This document shows positions 13,763 through 28,100 of a stretch of DNA of 64,000 bases, one piece after another. The DNA is from Amia ocellicauda. Taxonomy: Eukaryota; Chordata; Actinopteri; Amiiformes; Amiidae. The position numbers were made by a program, and so were the translations under genes. The notes under the pieces are model-generated. The model saw only the letters and a program-made list of their open reading frames with translations, did no database searches and was not told the DNA's origin. Every line of letters starts with the position of its first letter. Position 1 is the stretch's first letter. The stretch is taken from contig NC_089853.1 of NCBI RefSeq assembly GCF_036373705.1, positions 6,026,405 through 6,090,404 on the forward strand, read 5' to 3'.

Positions 13763-15620
13763 CGATGTAAAGACATTCCTTAAATTGGAATAAATTAATT
13801 TACTCTCTGGTTCAACAGCTACATTTTACAAAGCTTGACAACCCTGCCCAGTCTTCTATAAATTCACACATAATAATACTACTACTAATAATAATAAACT
13901 AGTGGCAAAACCACTCCCTCTCTCTCTCTGTATTATTATTATTTTTATTATTATTATTATAATTGTTGTTATTTTTAAATGTTTACAGTTACCAGTGTAG
14001 TGCTTGTATTATCATGTTGTGTATTATTGTGAAAAAGGATAATCCAATTGTTTAAAATCTTTATTATAAATGAGAAGTCATATCTTATAAACCATAAAAT
14101 GTATATGTCGGCCCATTACATTGTTTTATTAGTTGACAATGCATTTGAAAATGAACCTATTTGTTCTGTCTGGTTTCTGTGCACAATATTTACTATAATG
14201 TCTGAAGATTATTAATCTGTAAACATCCAACTTTTTTTAGATTTCAGTGAACAGTCACCTTAGCTATTTTCACTGACTTCCTCCTTTTTAATAGTGGGTG
14301 TTGAGAAACGGTTTCAAAATTATATTTTACAACCATCTGTGGTCAATTAACTTTCTTCATTCACTTTTCTTTCATTGGAAATGAAAAAGTGGAAGCCACA
14401 GTTACCCAATGTCAACAGTTTTACCCATTGCAGATTAGGTCCTATATAACACAGCTATGCAATTCTAAACACAAAGCAAAAATACATTTTATTGCATTGT
14501 TAGTTTTCCAAGTGTTGGTGAAATGCTTGTAGTTAAACTACAAAGTTTGTTTCATGTCCTCACTGAATTCAGGGGGGCTGAGTTGGTTAAATGTTTATAT
14601 GATGCTCTTTTCATTAATGCAAGATTTAGATTCATGTCAAATGTCAATGAAATTATGAATGAAACCATGGCTAATAAATTAAGGCAAATCAATTAATCCA
14701 CAGTATGAGTATCAGTTGCAGAAATAATACTTTATTAATTGACACTTTTTAATTGGAAGCAGTGATTAAATAAATTCCTTTGATTGTGCCTTAGGGCAAT
14801 CCCAATTTTTCTTTATTGTGAATTATCAATACCATCAAATCCCTCTTCATGAGTAATGTTTAAAGTTAGATGTAAGACCATGAGATGAAAGCGATTTCCT
14901 AATGCAATTGTGTTTATTGGAAAGAATGACCTTTGGGGACTAGGGCACATATGCAATTGCCCAATCGCTCATTTCAGGGGTTCCTCATGTTAACTTTCAC
15001 AACTCGAGTGGTGTAATGTATGTGTAACTTGGCGAGGGTACTATCAGACTCTGACACCCTGTTGATTTGCTTTTGGTGGGCAGGGTCCCCTAAATTAACT
15101 TCTAGAATACCTCCCATGAGTTCTTTAACTCAGTTAAGTTACGGGCAGAGGAATGTAATATTTAAGTCTTTATTTTCAAATAAAACAAAGTATATTTAAA
15201 AGTTTCAGTATCAATTATTCATACAAAAACAACAAAATATGATCAGAAAAGAGTCCAACAATTCTTTAAAACAACACCAACCTTATACTCACAGTCACAC
15301 ACAGGAGTGGAGTGCAGGAGCAGAACAAGAACAAGAAACCTACACACTGTAAACTAAAGGCTATCTTTTGTTTGTCTCTTTAAAATACCTTATTTCTCCT
15401 TAACACTACCAGCTAAAGTATATTATTTTTCTATTTAAATATCTCCTTAGTCTATATGTTTTTCGTTTCTTCATTTTAATGTCTCACCATTTCCCTTGCT
15501 CCTGCACTGCACAGCACCGCACACACACACAGTAACTCCAGGATGACCATCCAGCAACCAGAGCAAAAAGCTATTCCCAAGTATCCAATTATCAATCAAT
15601 TAATTGATGCAGAAAATAGC
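13763..15620. other. Intergenic DNA, no gene seen
   Basis: AT-rich sequence with short ATT runs (13880-13975) and no exon-like frame. The stretch from about 15130 to 15540 may be an unrecognised repeat, but I cannot name it. Confidence 0.45.
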
Positions 15621-15803
15621 AGTGTGGAGTAGCAGCCAGGGCTCTGGACTCTGGAGGGAGCGGAGGCTCGGGGTTCAATCCCAGGTGGGGGGACACTGGA
15701 CTGTACCTAGATTGCTCCAGTAAAATCTAAAAACATCAGCTGTTTTTGGCAGCTGTATCAATGGCTAACTGTATGTAAACAATAGTGTGATATATTGCAA
15801 ACA
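15621..15803 (+). mobile_element. tRNA-derived SINE, head and body without tail
   Basis: The head carries an A-box-like TAGCAGCCAGGGCTCTGG and a good B box, GGTTCAATCCC, at 15672-15682. The body contains CTAGATTGCTCCAGTAAAAT and an AACTGTATGTAAACAATAG stretch seen in SINEs of early-branching ray-finned fishes. The expected 3' tail is absent, and the copy stops where the hairpin at 15804 starts. Confidence 0.7.
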
Positions 15804-15955
15804 TTCACTTTCATTTATTGCATGCTTTTTTTTTCAGTGTTTAATGTTATTTCACTATTATTACATTTCTTAGCCGACGTTGTCGGCTAAGAAATGTAAT
15901 GATAGTGAAATAACATTAAACACTGAAAAAAAAGCATGCAATAAATGAAAGTGAA
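15804..15955. repeat. Near-perfect long inverted repeat (hairpin)
   Basis: Arms 15804-15878 and 15882-15955 are reverse complements around a 3-base centre, with one length difference in a T/A run and one substitution. The centre reads GCCGACGTTGTCGGC. It lies about 160 bp upstream of the nup160 start codon. No transposase or terminal repeat flanks it. Confidence 0.95.
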
Positions 15956-16111
15956 TTAAATAAATACATATAAATGCAAACACAAATGAGAAACTATGCA
16001 AACTAAAGTCTCGTACGCCGAAACGCGGCACTGTCTCTTTAAGAGTTTGAACGCAGCCGATGGCGCGTCTCTTCGGACACTTCCTGCTGCCTCCCAGGGT
16101 GCACCGCGGCG

Positions 16112-16122
16112 AAGATGGCGGC
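16112..16122 (+). promoter_or_regulatory. YY1-type motif overlapping the nup160 start codon
   Basis: AAGATGGCGGC fits the YY1 consensus (AAnATGGCGnC) and includes the initiation codon. YY1 sites just downstream of the transcription start are common in TATA-less housekeeping genes. No TATA box is seen upstream. Confidence 0.6.
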
Positions 16123-19100
16123 GGCTGTGGAGAGGAGTTTCATAGAGATCTGCGGGTTCGAGAGGGAAACCCTGCAGAGGTTCCGAGACATAACCGTCAA
16201 CCCAGGTAAAGCTGTCCGGAGCCCCAGGCCCATCGTGTGTCCCGCCAGCCCGGAGAGGGAGACTGTAAACGCGGACACTGAGCAGGACAGGGGATGCACG
16301 CTGCGGGTCCTGCCATGCTGCTCCTGTGCCTTTCACAGCCCCTTCACACACCGGAGCCGATTTCAAAACCTGCCACTTACATCCATACAGTCACCTTTCC
16401 TTCGGGTTATAGTGCATGATCACATATTCTTTCTCTTTATTGATTTCCGTCACGGAAGCCGGTTACAGTTCAATGAATCGATAACCGCCATAATAAAGTA
16501 ATACGGAGGCTTTTAGTGTTGCATTGGGCTTTAGTGACACTTCCTTATTCTGATGTATTTTTGTTTTTATTGCCGCCACTTTTGCGTTATTGATATATCT
16601 AATTATTAACTTCCTGCTAAAGTATGTCTTATTCATTATTGGTGCGTTAAGTTAGTCTCTGAGATCCAGCGCTGAATTGCTGAGGAATCGGTTGTGTAGT
16701 GTTGTGTGTATCTTGAATTGTCCGCAAAATCACGCCCACATGGTCTTTTCTGGCCTTGTTGGCAATAGGTATTGACCCTTATTATCATGCACGGTGTCTG
16801 TGATCTGTTTGATTAGCAATCCCGATCACGCTTATAATAGTATCTCATTCTCTCTCCATCTCAGTCTAGTGTCACTCAACTCTTGCAGTGCTGGGTGTCC
16901 CGTTAGAAATAGTAGATATTCTGCTCTTATTGTGTCTATTGGGAATTCCTTGTAGTTTTAAAATTAAGTAAAAAGTGCCTACAGGGGTGTGGGACTCCAG
17001 GCCTGGGGGGCGGCAGTGTCTGCATTGTTTTGTTCCAGCCCAGCGCTTGCCTCCTTAATTGGTCTAATTAAACAATTAACATGATTCATTGAACACTTCT
17101 CTCCAGACTCTGAAATGTCCTGTGGGTTCAATGTGTTTGAGTCATGGACAAATTGTAAGGTAGCAACTATACAATTAAAAGATGACATTTTGAGTTAAGC
17201 CTACCTGAGTCAATAATGTCATTAATAAAGTAATTAGAACAAAAACCATTAGACACTGTGGCCCCCCAGGACTAGAGTCTGACAGCCCTTGTCTTTGAGG
17301 GCCAAGAAACATCTGTGTTGGTTTTTGTATCCCCTCCACTCCTTAATTGCTTAATTTAACCCTTTACTTAACCAGTTGCAATTACCACGTCTCTCAGATC
17401 TGCAGCAGATGGGGGTTAAAGACGCTGTAACTGATTTCAGAATCCAGGGCCGAACCTTGTGCCAGCCCTGATTACAATAATGTGATGAAATCCTTGTCTC
17501 GATTGATTGCAGGTGTGAACGCTCTTCCTGGGGTCAGGTATGCTGACAGCGCCGGAGGATTTTACTACGAAGAGAGCGGCAAACTTCTGTCGGTTACGAG
17601 CAACCGGTTCATACACTGGTGAGCAACAGTGCTAGAGGCTCTACTGACCTGGGCCTGTTTATCCCTGTCAGACTGTTTGAATCAGTTTTGCCAAAGAAGA
17701 ATGATTGTCAGGTTTGTTTTGGGTTGTGTGTGCCAGTTTACTTTAGTTGGGGGGGGGGGGGGGGGGAGTTGTAATGATTTCCTTACTCTCTGTAGGAGGT
17801 AAGTCAGAAATCAAGTGCCCCTCCTCACCGTTTATCTGCGTAAAGCGGTGTGAGAAGGTTAGTGGGTGAGCGGGAACGCGTGGGCTCGAGTAGCCCAGTT
17901 TTAAACGTTGCCACCGGAGAGTCCCATGGGTTGTGTTGAGCGCCATTCTGCTCCGTCTCTGCAGGAGCACCTCGGGGGACACGGTGCAGCTGGTGGAGCA
18001 GTCTCTGGACACCAACCTCCTGAACAACTCGCTCCGTCTGAAGATCGTCAACTGCACCCTGCTGCCCGGGGGCGTCCACATCCAGGAGACCTACAACCAT
18101 GTCATCATCCTCCTCGTCACCAACCAGACGGTGCACCGGCTGGTGCTGCCCCACCCGTCACGCATGTACCGCAGTGTAAGTGCCCCGCCACGCCCCTCTC
18201 TGTCAGAACTGCAGAGAATAGGGAGCCCCCATTGTCTCGCACTGTTACCACATAAGAACATAAGAAAATGTCCAAACGAGAGGAGGCCATTCGCCCCATC
18301 GTGCTGATTTGGTGTCCATTAATAACTAATGCCGGGGTCACACTACACGATTTCTACAATCCGACCCGATTTTGTGAACAGTGCGCAGCTCACACTTAAC
18401 GACTATTTTGCACCGAATTTGTGACTTTTGCGTCGTGAAGGAGCGCACACTACACGATCGCTTAAGTACAGGGGAACACACACTACACGACTGATCTGAC
18501 ATCCTTGTCGTGGCAATCTACGTCACAGCCTCCAAATCTTGCAGAAACGCGCGCGTGATCCATACAGCGAAAAGGTCAACAAACACAGATGTGCACATGT
18601 ACAGGTCACATTTGTGTAGCGCAGATCTGCGCTGCTCCACCAATGGGGTCAGTGGATTTCTGCAGATCTGTGCAAAACTGCGGAAAGTACGCGACCACAA
18701 GCCGCTTTTGTTGTTTGTGTTCGTCTGTGTGGACAAACAGAAGAAGCGTATAGTATTTTAGAATAACGTGCCCCGAAACAACCATTGGTATTTGAAGTAT
18801 TTTAATAAATACGTATGACAATCTTATTCTCCTGTCATGTTTATTCTTGCTGTTTCTTCTCTCTTCTTCAGTCAGCTCAGCTCTTGTTGGCTGCTGATCA
18901 CGTCACTCTCCACGATCGGTGCCGATCGAGCCGTAAATATTTAACAAGTTTAATCAAATCCTAGCGGCTCCGACAAGCTTACAATCAGATCGGAGGGCAA
19001 TCGATCTCATCGCAGCCCGTCTCTCACTACATGACCATGGGTAGCGGGGACATGCCCCGACCAGGCTTTCTTGATATCTTTCTTGAAGTGTGGAGCCCAG

Positions 19101-22100
19101 AAATGACTTGTTAACATGAAGCTTATCTGCTTCGATCATCTGAAAGATAATCCACAAACTCACACCCCTCGTATGACTGACTGTCTTCCAACAAACTGCT
19201 GTTGTTGATTATTTCCTTTTTTTTTTTTTTTTTTGTGAATCCAAAAATCTGTGTTCAGTCAGACTAAAACATGAATCTGCTTTGTGCCTGTGACGTCCAG
19301 GAGCTGGTCACAGAGCTGCAGATGCAGTCCATATTCACCGACGTGGGGAAGCTGAACCTGAGGGACCCCTCGACCTACTTCGTGATCCCCGCCGTGCCAG
19401 GCCAGGTGCCCCCCTCCAGCGCCTCTGCGGCCTGGGTCAGCGGTGACGGGGAGGCTCACTTCGCCGTGGCATCGGTGGCGGGGGGCATGCTGATCGTCCG
19501 TCTGCCCGCCCATGATGTGCAAGGTGAGACTGAGAGCTTGGCCTCCTACTTGCTTCCCTTTATGGACGGGTCTTGTTCAGTTCAGAGCTGCCACTTCCCC
19601 TCTCCCCTCTGCAAACTCCTTGAGGCCTAGATCATGCTTCAATTCTCTTTCTGTCTCTAAGAAGATGAAAGCATGAATTTGCATTACAGCATATTGCTAA
19701 TCAACATCTATTGTACTGAATTGATATCTGAAATACTGGTGTCTTCTAGATAATGTTAACTAGCTCTTTGTCTCCCCATTGTGTTTCCTTCAGGAAGTGT
19801 GTCTGTCCTGGAGCTGAAGCAGAGCTCTGTGGTCCAGCGCTTCCTGGCGGGCTGGATGCCAACAGCCATGAGGTGAGAGAAAGAGAGACGTGTTCACAAA
19901 TATCTGTAGACCCGTTAAACATGCCACTTAATTTCCTGTAGAAATATTTACTCCTGATCAACCTGCCACTTCAGATCCCCTTCTCTCACGTTTGGGTCTC
20001 AAGTTTTTCCATGAGCCACTAAGGAGAAGATGGTGTGCGCGTTTTTAATTAACGCACCACCGGTTTTACATTGGCGTATCTCTCTGTACCGATGATTGAC
20101 TGGTTTTCCCAACAGGGGTGACCAGAGCCCCTCAGACGTGCCCCTGAGTCTGGCCGTGAGGCAGCTGGAGAGCGACACCTTCATCTTCGCCCTGTGTCAG
20201 GATCACAAGCTGCGCATGTGGTCGTACAAAGTGAGTGTTTCATTTGTGGTGGAGTTTCTGTGCAGCGGGGGATAGCCTTAGAGATGTCCGTCTCTCTGCG
20301 AGTGCGTGAATGCTCTGTATTTGAAACGATGGCCGTGCTGACCACAGCCTCCCCCCCGCAGGACCAGATGTGCCTGATGGTGGCCGACATGCTGGAGTAC
20401 ATGCCGGTGAACAGGGATGTGAGGAGCAGCCTGGGCCAGGGCCACAAGCTGCGCCTGTCCTTCTCCTCCTCCACCGGCCTCTGCCTGGGCGTCTACCTCA
20501 ACATCCCCAAGAGAGGGCAGTTCTGCGTCTTCCAGCTTGTGAGCACGGAGAGCAACCGCTTCAGCCTGGACCACATCTCCTCGCTGTTTGCCACGCAGGT
20601 GCCCACCTTTACACTCCTCTGAACGAGGGTCTCCACACTCGTTTGTCTGTCTTCTTGCTCAAGTTACACCCAGTTAGTGTTGGTAAACGAATGTCAGTCG
20701 AGCTTCGGGATTCTCTTTGTAGTCTAGGGCTGGTATCACAGATGGTACATATTTCTTTAATTCTCTCTGTGTGTGCAGGAGACTCTGGTGGATTTCTCTC
20801 TGACCTCCACCGACGTCTGGGCGCTCTGGCTGGACGATGAGAACCAGACGGTTGTGAAGTACATCAACTTTGAGCAGTAAGTGATCGCAGTCCGCCGGCC
20901 ATTGCCACTGAAATCCCTGTCGGTGAAATCAAGCCGTGTCAAACGCCGTCGGCCTAGCTGAATCATTTTTAAAACGGCTCGTAGATCTGATTCAGCTATA
21001 ATGTCTGGTGGCCCCTTATATAAATATATTAAAATAAAGGCAGTCAACTAATTACGGATAGACTTTTCGGGGATTGTTTTAGGGTGCAGTTTATGTCCGG
21101 GTGTGACCGTTGCGGTTCTCAGTGCTTGCTCTGTTCTTCCCGCAGTAACACGGCAGGTCAGTGGAACCAGGTGTTTGTGCAGCCCCCCCCAGAGGAGGAG
21201 GTCAACATCGGGGAGGACCAGGACCCCAGGGTGCGTACCTCGGGACAGATTCACGAAGGGTCACTTTGCTGTGAAGTTTCAGCCACACTGCTCTCCTCCA
21301 TCTTGTCTTCATTGATTGTGCATTGATCACGTTTGTTTATGTCAACACGCAATGCACATAGAATTTATTTTCGATATTTGGCTGAGGCACATTCATTCCA
21401 GAACAAGGGTCGCGTTCGAGAAGCGCAGCTCTGCGCAGAGACTCGGAGACGCGTGTTACTGCAGTGTTTCTGCGTGATGCCACTAAGACCCAGCCACAGA
21501 AATCTGCGCAGAATCACACAGCGCAGCGCAGCTCTGAGAAGCTGCTGCGGGAGGCGAGCTGTGGCTGTCAGACAAAAGATTATGCAGAAATCAAGAAGGC
21601 AGAAGAGCTGTATGAAAACTACTGCTGCCCCCTTGTTAGCGGAGGCGAATGTCAACTTTCATTACACAATGAAGCTGTGAACAGCATCTATATCAACACT
21701 TGTCAATGCTTTATTAAATAATTACATCAATTATTTTTACAAAATTGAATGTAAATCTGTGATGCACAATAATTAAGTTGTTACTTAAATGATTGGCAAT
21801 TCTATTTTTTTAAATAACAAATATGAAAATAATATCATCCAATTACATTGATTTCTGCAGGGTTTGTGAAGAAAGGTGGTCATGTTCTTGTAGCGCAATC
21901 TGCAGGATCCAACCTATCCCATTGGTGGAGCTGTGCAGATCTGCGCAGATCTGTGGAAATTTGTGTTACACGAACACTGTCTGTGTTTTTTGATCAGATG
22001 CGTCTCATGTCAGAGAGCGCAGTCTCAAGCAGCCGGCGCAGCAAGTTGTGGCATACGCAAACACGATCCCGTTTACTGGTAGCTGAATGCTATGACACCG

Positions 22101-25100
22101 TAAATAGTAAATTATTCAAAACTTTAAAATACTGATATGAAGGTATGGTAAAATTCCAAACTGGTCCGTAAATCAATACTGGTATATCGTTTTTTTACGG
22201 TATACCGCCCAGCCCTAATAAGAATAGAAATAAACATACTTAAACGGAAATAAATGGTAAGGGGAGATGGAATACTAGAAAAGTAGACCCAGGTTCATTG
22301 TGTGGGGGCTGTTTTATGGGATACTAAACAACAACAACAGGGAGGGAGCTGCCACACAATGTTCTGTCGGTGGTTAAAGGTTTATAAATACTGTTTTATT
22401 GGGTGTAGTATTTTACAATTTCATAACAATTCAAATTTTTAATACTTGTGATTAAAAACTTTTAAAATCTTTGTGATTTTAACGAAAAACAAAACAATTA
22501 ACTTAAAATAAACGTGCCCAAAACAACAAAACAAACGTGATTAAAGCAAAACTGCTCACCATTCAATACATTGAAAATAACTGAAAATGCATTGGACAAA
22601 ATAAAGAAACAATTAAAAAGGTAAAAATAAAAAACAAACAAAAAAGGTCCAATGCATTTAAAATTAAATCCAAGACGGACAATGTATTTGACAAAAGAAT
22701 ATAACAAAACGAAACCAAAAAACCCCTAAAACAATTAGTGATTTAAAAACAACTAAATCTTTAAAAACAATTAAGATTCATTTTTAAAATCGTTTTAAAA
22801 ACAATCATCCATAAAATAATTAAAAGATCTTGGGCTCGGGCTCCAGCAGGGGGAACTGACCGTCCCCGGAGGTGGGTCCCATCATGGGATCCTGAGCTCC
22901 CCCAGATCTTGTATGTGCCAGTTCTTATAGGCTTCCTCCTTGCCCCTCTGATGGACCTCCAGATTGACATAGTCCCTTACGAACACCATGCCCCTCCGCG
23001 CGATGACAATCGGGTCCAGCTCCTGCTTTTTGAATAGACAGATGTTCCGTCCCTCCCACAGTGCCTGCTTCACTGCGCAGACGACACGCCACCAGCACCT
23101 CAGGGTGGATGATGATAGTCCCCTGGCAGGACCGTACAGGATCTGCTGGGCGGTCGCCCGCGCAGGAACGGCAAACCTGTGGAGGAACGGAGAAAACAGG
23201 AGCCAGACCCTGTGGGCGGAGGGGCACTCACTAAAGATGTGAGCTTCCGTCTCCTTCTCCAGGCAACCCTTATAGGGGCAGGTGTCATAAGGAGCTATGC
23301 CCCTTCTGTGCATGAACACTCGGGTGGGGAGACACCGACTCACAGCCATCCAGGAGACATCTTTCTGCGTATTCGTGAGGCAAACGTGCGTAGCGTTAGC
23401 CCAGATAAACCGGCAGGTTTCGGGAGGGAAATCTTCTATCCGGCTGGTCTCCTGGGTAGATCTCATCTGGCTACAGATGGTCTTATAATCCCAGGAGGCC
23501 AGCACGACTTTATGGAGGCCTACTTCGAGCGCAAAGGCTCGGAGCACCCTGTAGAACGGCGGGGGATCCCACGAGTGCGGCCTGGTGTTATCCATGGCGC
23601 AGAGGCCGAATGGTCTCAGGCTGCTGGCAAAATAAAAGCGGTTCATGAAACTCACCTTCTTGCCAGCAGCCTGGATGTTCTTGACCACATAGGGCAGCCC
23701 CTGCGCCTTAATCAGCCGCACAACGTCCGGGACCCCCCTGCCTCCATCCAGGGTACCCTTCACCATCTGCACTCTTTTCAGCCTCTCCATTTTGCTCCCC
23801 CAGACAAACCGAAATATAATTCGGGTCACAAATTTTGCGATGACCTTGTCTGGGGGGAAGATCATTCCTACGTAGAGGAGTATCGGGAAGAGGATGGCCT
23901 TGACGACCAGCACCTTACCAGCCATCGTCAAGGTCCTTGTGCTCCAGCCGTGGATCTTCTTTTGGACCTTCGCTATGGCCTCCTCCCAGCTCCGGGTGCC
24001 CGTGTTGGTCCCGTCGATCGTGATCCCCAGAACCTTGATAGACGGCTTCACAGGGAACAAGGTTTATAAAAGCAAAACAAAAGCCTTTCTTGTGTTCTGA
24101 GACTCAAATTCTGAAACGTTTTGTCCTTCTTTCGACAGGAGACCTATCTGGAAACGCTCTTCTCTCCCGGGAGGTTCACGGCCTCGGCTCTGCTCAAGGC
24201 GCTGCAGGTGATCTTGTGCTTTCCGTGTCGCTTGCTCCGTCACCGGAGGGGGCTGTGAGGGGGAGATGGGATGGGGGGCTACAGAACAGACATTAATTGC
24301 TCGGCAGACTGGAAAGCTGGCTGCTAATTCGGTTTTATGCTGCTGTGTGCCGCCCGGGCTGACGAGGTCTCACTGCTGCGCTCTCTGCCCCCAGATCTAC
24401 CGCAGGGGCGCCGAGAGGATCGCCGACCTCTCCTGGGAGGCTCTGAAGAAAGAGGTGACGGTTGCGGTGGAGAGTGAAGTAAGTGCTGAGTCGATTGCAC
24501 GCTCAGGAAGTTGTTGCAGAATGTGTTTCAATATACTTCCTTTAATGGAGTGTTTTGTTTTGTTTTTTAATAATAATAATTGTGCTGTTGGTGTGTGCCT
24601 TGTGTCTGCTGTCCTGAAAATGCCTTTTTGCTTTTCGTTCTTGTCTGTGTCTGCGTGCGCAGCTCCAGGGCAGCGTGACGGAGTACGAGTTCTCCCAGGA
24701 GGAGTACCGCCAACTGCAGGTCGAGTTCTGGTCCAAGTTCTACGCCTGCTGTCTGCAATACCAGGAGGACCTGTCTGCCCCGCTCGCCCTGCACATCAAC
24801 CCCTGCACCTCCACAGTGTGCCTACTGAAGAAGGTGAGGCGGGGGGCTTCTTGCATGGAAACCATAACGCGCTCGATCGGACGGTCCTTACCATTTACAG
24901 AGGGTCTGATTTCGCTAGCGGTATGAAAAAAGTAAAAAGTAAACGTCCACCTCCCACTCAACCTCCACCACTTGAATCTAATCTCTTCCAGGGGTTCATG
25001 TCTTTCCTGGTCCCCTGCTTTGCTGTTGATCACCTGTACCTGTCCTCTGACGACAACCTGTCCTCTGAAGAAGAGACTCCCCTCGCGGAAGGTGAGTCTG

Positions 25101-28100
25101 CACACCGGACACACTGTTGTGATGTCCCCTCTGTTTGTTTTCCTGTCTGTTGGGTGGTATTGTGACTACTCCTGTAAGCCCTCCGGTGTTCTGTACCTGT
25201 ACACGTGGGTTCGAGGCGGAGGCGGTTGTGGTTGGGCAGGATGTTTTGGACTGAGGGTGACTCTGGGGTGGCTGTCTGTCTCCCTGGCAGACCCGGACGT
25301 GGCGCGGGACGTCCTGCAGCTGGTGCAGTGCCTGCGGATGGTGGGGGAGTCGGTGTCGGGGGAGATGGCCTACATCATCGAGAAGGCCCTGGAGCACCTG
25401 CAGTCCCCGGAGTGTGCGGCCGAGCAGGTGTTGGAGATCCTGCTGGCCAATGACAAGTGAGTGCTGGACACAGGCCGCTCCTCCTCCTCCTTTTTACATT
25501 TTTCTCTGTCTGTGTATTGATTTTATCCACGTCGTTTTTGGCCGTATCGATCCCTGTCCCCCCGATCGTGTTGGCCCAGTCGTAATCTCGGTTTTGTTCT
25601 GCCGTTTCAGCGATAACGTCATCGAGGACATCCAGAACAAACTACAAGACATCAGGAACCCAGTGAACGCCATGGCCATCCTTCTGCGGGAGATGGACTA
25701 CGAGACAGAGGCCGAGATGGAGGGGAATCTGGCAGCGGGTCGGTCCTGACTGGAGCGCGATTTAAATGCGGCTTGCTTCATTATTTAAAATCCGTTCCTT
25801 TATAACGATGATACTATGGTTCCTGGAGAGCCGCGCCACTCTCTGTCCTCCTTAAGGGCTGGAGACCAGGAGATTTAGATCAGAGCAGTCGTTGAAGAGC
25901 TCGGGTGGAATGCGTCTGTGTCCAATGTGCCATCTCCTGTCCCCCCCAGCCCAGCCACTCGGCGTGCGCGTTAACCTGTCCCAGCTGTACGGCAGCAGCC
26001 CGGCGGTGGCGGTGGTGTGCCAGGCGGTGTGTCAGAGTGCCATGACCCGGGTGCTCTTCTGCAGGGACCTGCTCATCCTGCAACAGCTCTACCTGCGCCT
26101 GGGAGACCACGTGAGTGCCAGCATGCCCCCGCCCCCCAACCCACCTTCTCGCTCTCCTCCTCTGAGTCTCTCTAACCCAGATCGGGAAGATTGAGAAAGA
26201 AAGGAGAGGGAGAAGGTGTATCGGGATTAACCCAACTGCACATGATAGGAAGTAGACCGCCCGTCCCCAGTGCATCGTGGGAGCCAGAGATTGAGCCGCT
26301 GTCTGTCCCGCAGGTGTACCTGGGCGGGGGGGGGCAGCTCCTCCAGATGCAGCAGGACCTCATCCCGAGGACGGCCTACCTGCTCTGCTCCTACTACCTG
26401 GTCCGGTGGGCCAGCCAGTGCCTGTCCACTGCCGTGCCTCTGGACACGCTGTGAGTATGACTGGGGTTGACGAGAAAAAATATAATAACAAAGGTTAGGA
26501 TGCGCACAACGGTTCCTCTCTCTCGCCGAACACAATGAAAGCATATTGTGCGCATCTTAACCTCTGTTATTAGGAAAACAAAGTCTGTTATGGGGATTTC
26601 CATCCAAAATGAGCTGGTTGTACTTTGACACGGGGAAAGCCCTGGTTAAATGTGAGATTCCCACACAAGCTGTGACGCTTTACACCTTGAGTGGCATCAA
26701 AATCCCCCGTTATACTTGACGTGTTTTTCTTATTTTCTACCCCTTTCAGAGACGCCAACTTGCAGCACCTCTCCGTCCTGGAGCTGTCCGACTCGCCCGC
26801 CTTGAGCCCCAATAAATCCGGTAAGAAGTGCCAGAAAATAAATTTAAAAAAAAACCTGAGCCCTCACATCTGGGATCAGAGGGGTGTAGATGCCCCTCGA
26901 CTCCTAATGCTGCTCCTCCCCTGTAGTGCTGAGCCCCCAGACCGTGGTCGAGCTGTTCTACCAGAACGTGGCCCGGCGGGTCATCGTGTCCCAGATCTAC
27001 GCGCAGCAGAACACGCCTCTGAGCCAAGCTGCCCTGAACTGGCCGCAGATGATCTCCGCCATCGTGGGCTACCTCTCCCAGCACCTGTATCCCTTTACCT
27101 AGTGTTTCGACCACCCGACAGGATGTGGGGTTTGGTTGTCGCGTTCTAATGGTTTAAAAAACAATAGCAGTATCATGTCGTAGTGTTTAATAAATACAGT
27201 AAACTGAGGCTGAGGTTGTTGTTATCGCTTACCACGTGTAGGTTGTCGTTCCTTAGTTTGATGCTCTAGATGGCCGAGCAATCCAGGCTTCCTGTTCCCA
27301 GAGTGTCTCATGGGAAATTGCCAGTACACCCAACTGCAAGTGAGTGACGTCTGTCTGTCTGGGATCGAGGGAAAGACCTCAGGCACTTCACTCTGGAAAG
27401 AACTTTGGTTTTTATAGATCTTCTCATTAATCTGTTTTTTATCTGCCTCTTTTTATTCACCTCAAGCACTTTTGATTTTGTTGGCAAGATTGTCGTGATT
27501 ACATTTGAGAAATATAGGTCCGGAATAGAAATCTAAATGTGATGTTTCCACGTCATGCCTGCCAAGTCTATCATTTCATCCTCCCAATTTCCACATGGAT
27601 GTCTTCTAGGGCTTTTTTCATGTGTTGGTATCCATTCCATAGCGTCCTTTGTCCGTCTTTGATCTGGTCTTCTTGTCCGGCCCAGTGAGTCTCTCCCTCT
27701 CCTTACAGGAGTACATCCGGCTCATCAGCCCCTGGTGTCAGGTGAACGTGGGGTCCTGCCGGTTTGTGCTGGGACAGTGCTATCTGGCCACTGGGGAAGG
27801 ACACAAGGTGAGTAACTGAAAGCCTCCTGCATGAGTTTTTACTCTCTCTTGTCTCGTACCTCCTCGTGCTTGTCTCCACTCGTCTTCCGCTACGTTGAGT
27901 GTTGTGTGTGAGAGGGACGGTGAAGGGTGTGAGCGTCGTGTTGTGTGTTTGCAGGCCCTGCAGTGTTTCCAGGAAGCGGCCACGGAGGTGGAGAGGGAGA
28001 ACTTCCTGCTGCGCCTGACTGGCACAGAGGAGGAGGAGGAAGCGGCCACTGCCCCCCGCCTGCAGTATTACAACAAGGTACGGGCCGCCACGCCGGGCAG

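Noticed and set aside
23179-24069. Plus-strand open frame of 296 codons
   Set aside because: It is the antisense shadow of the Tx1-type LINE ORF, which has the recognisable zf-RVT-like motif on the minus strand.
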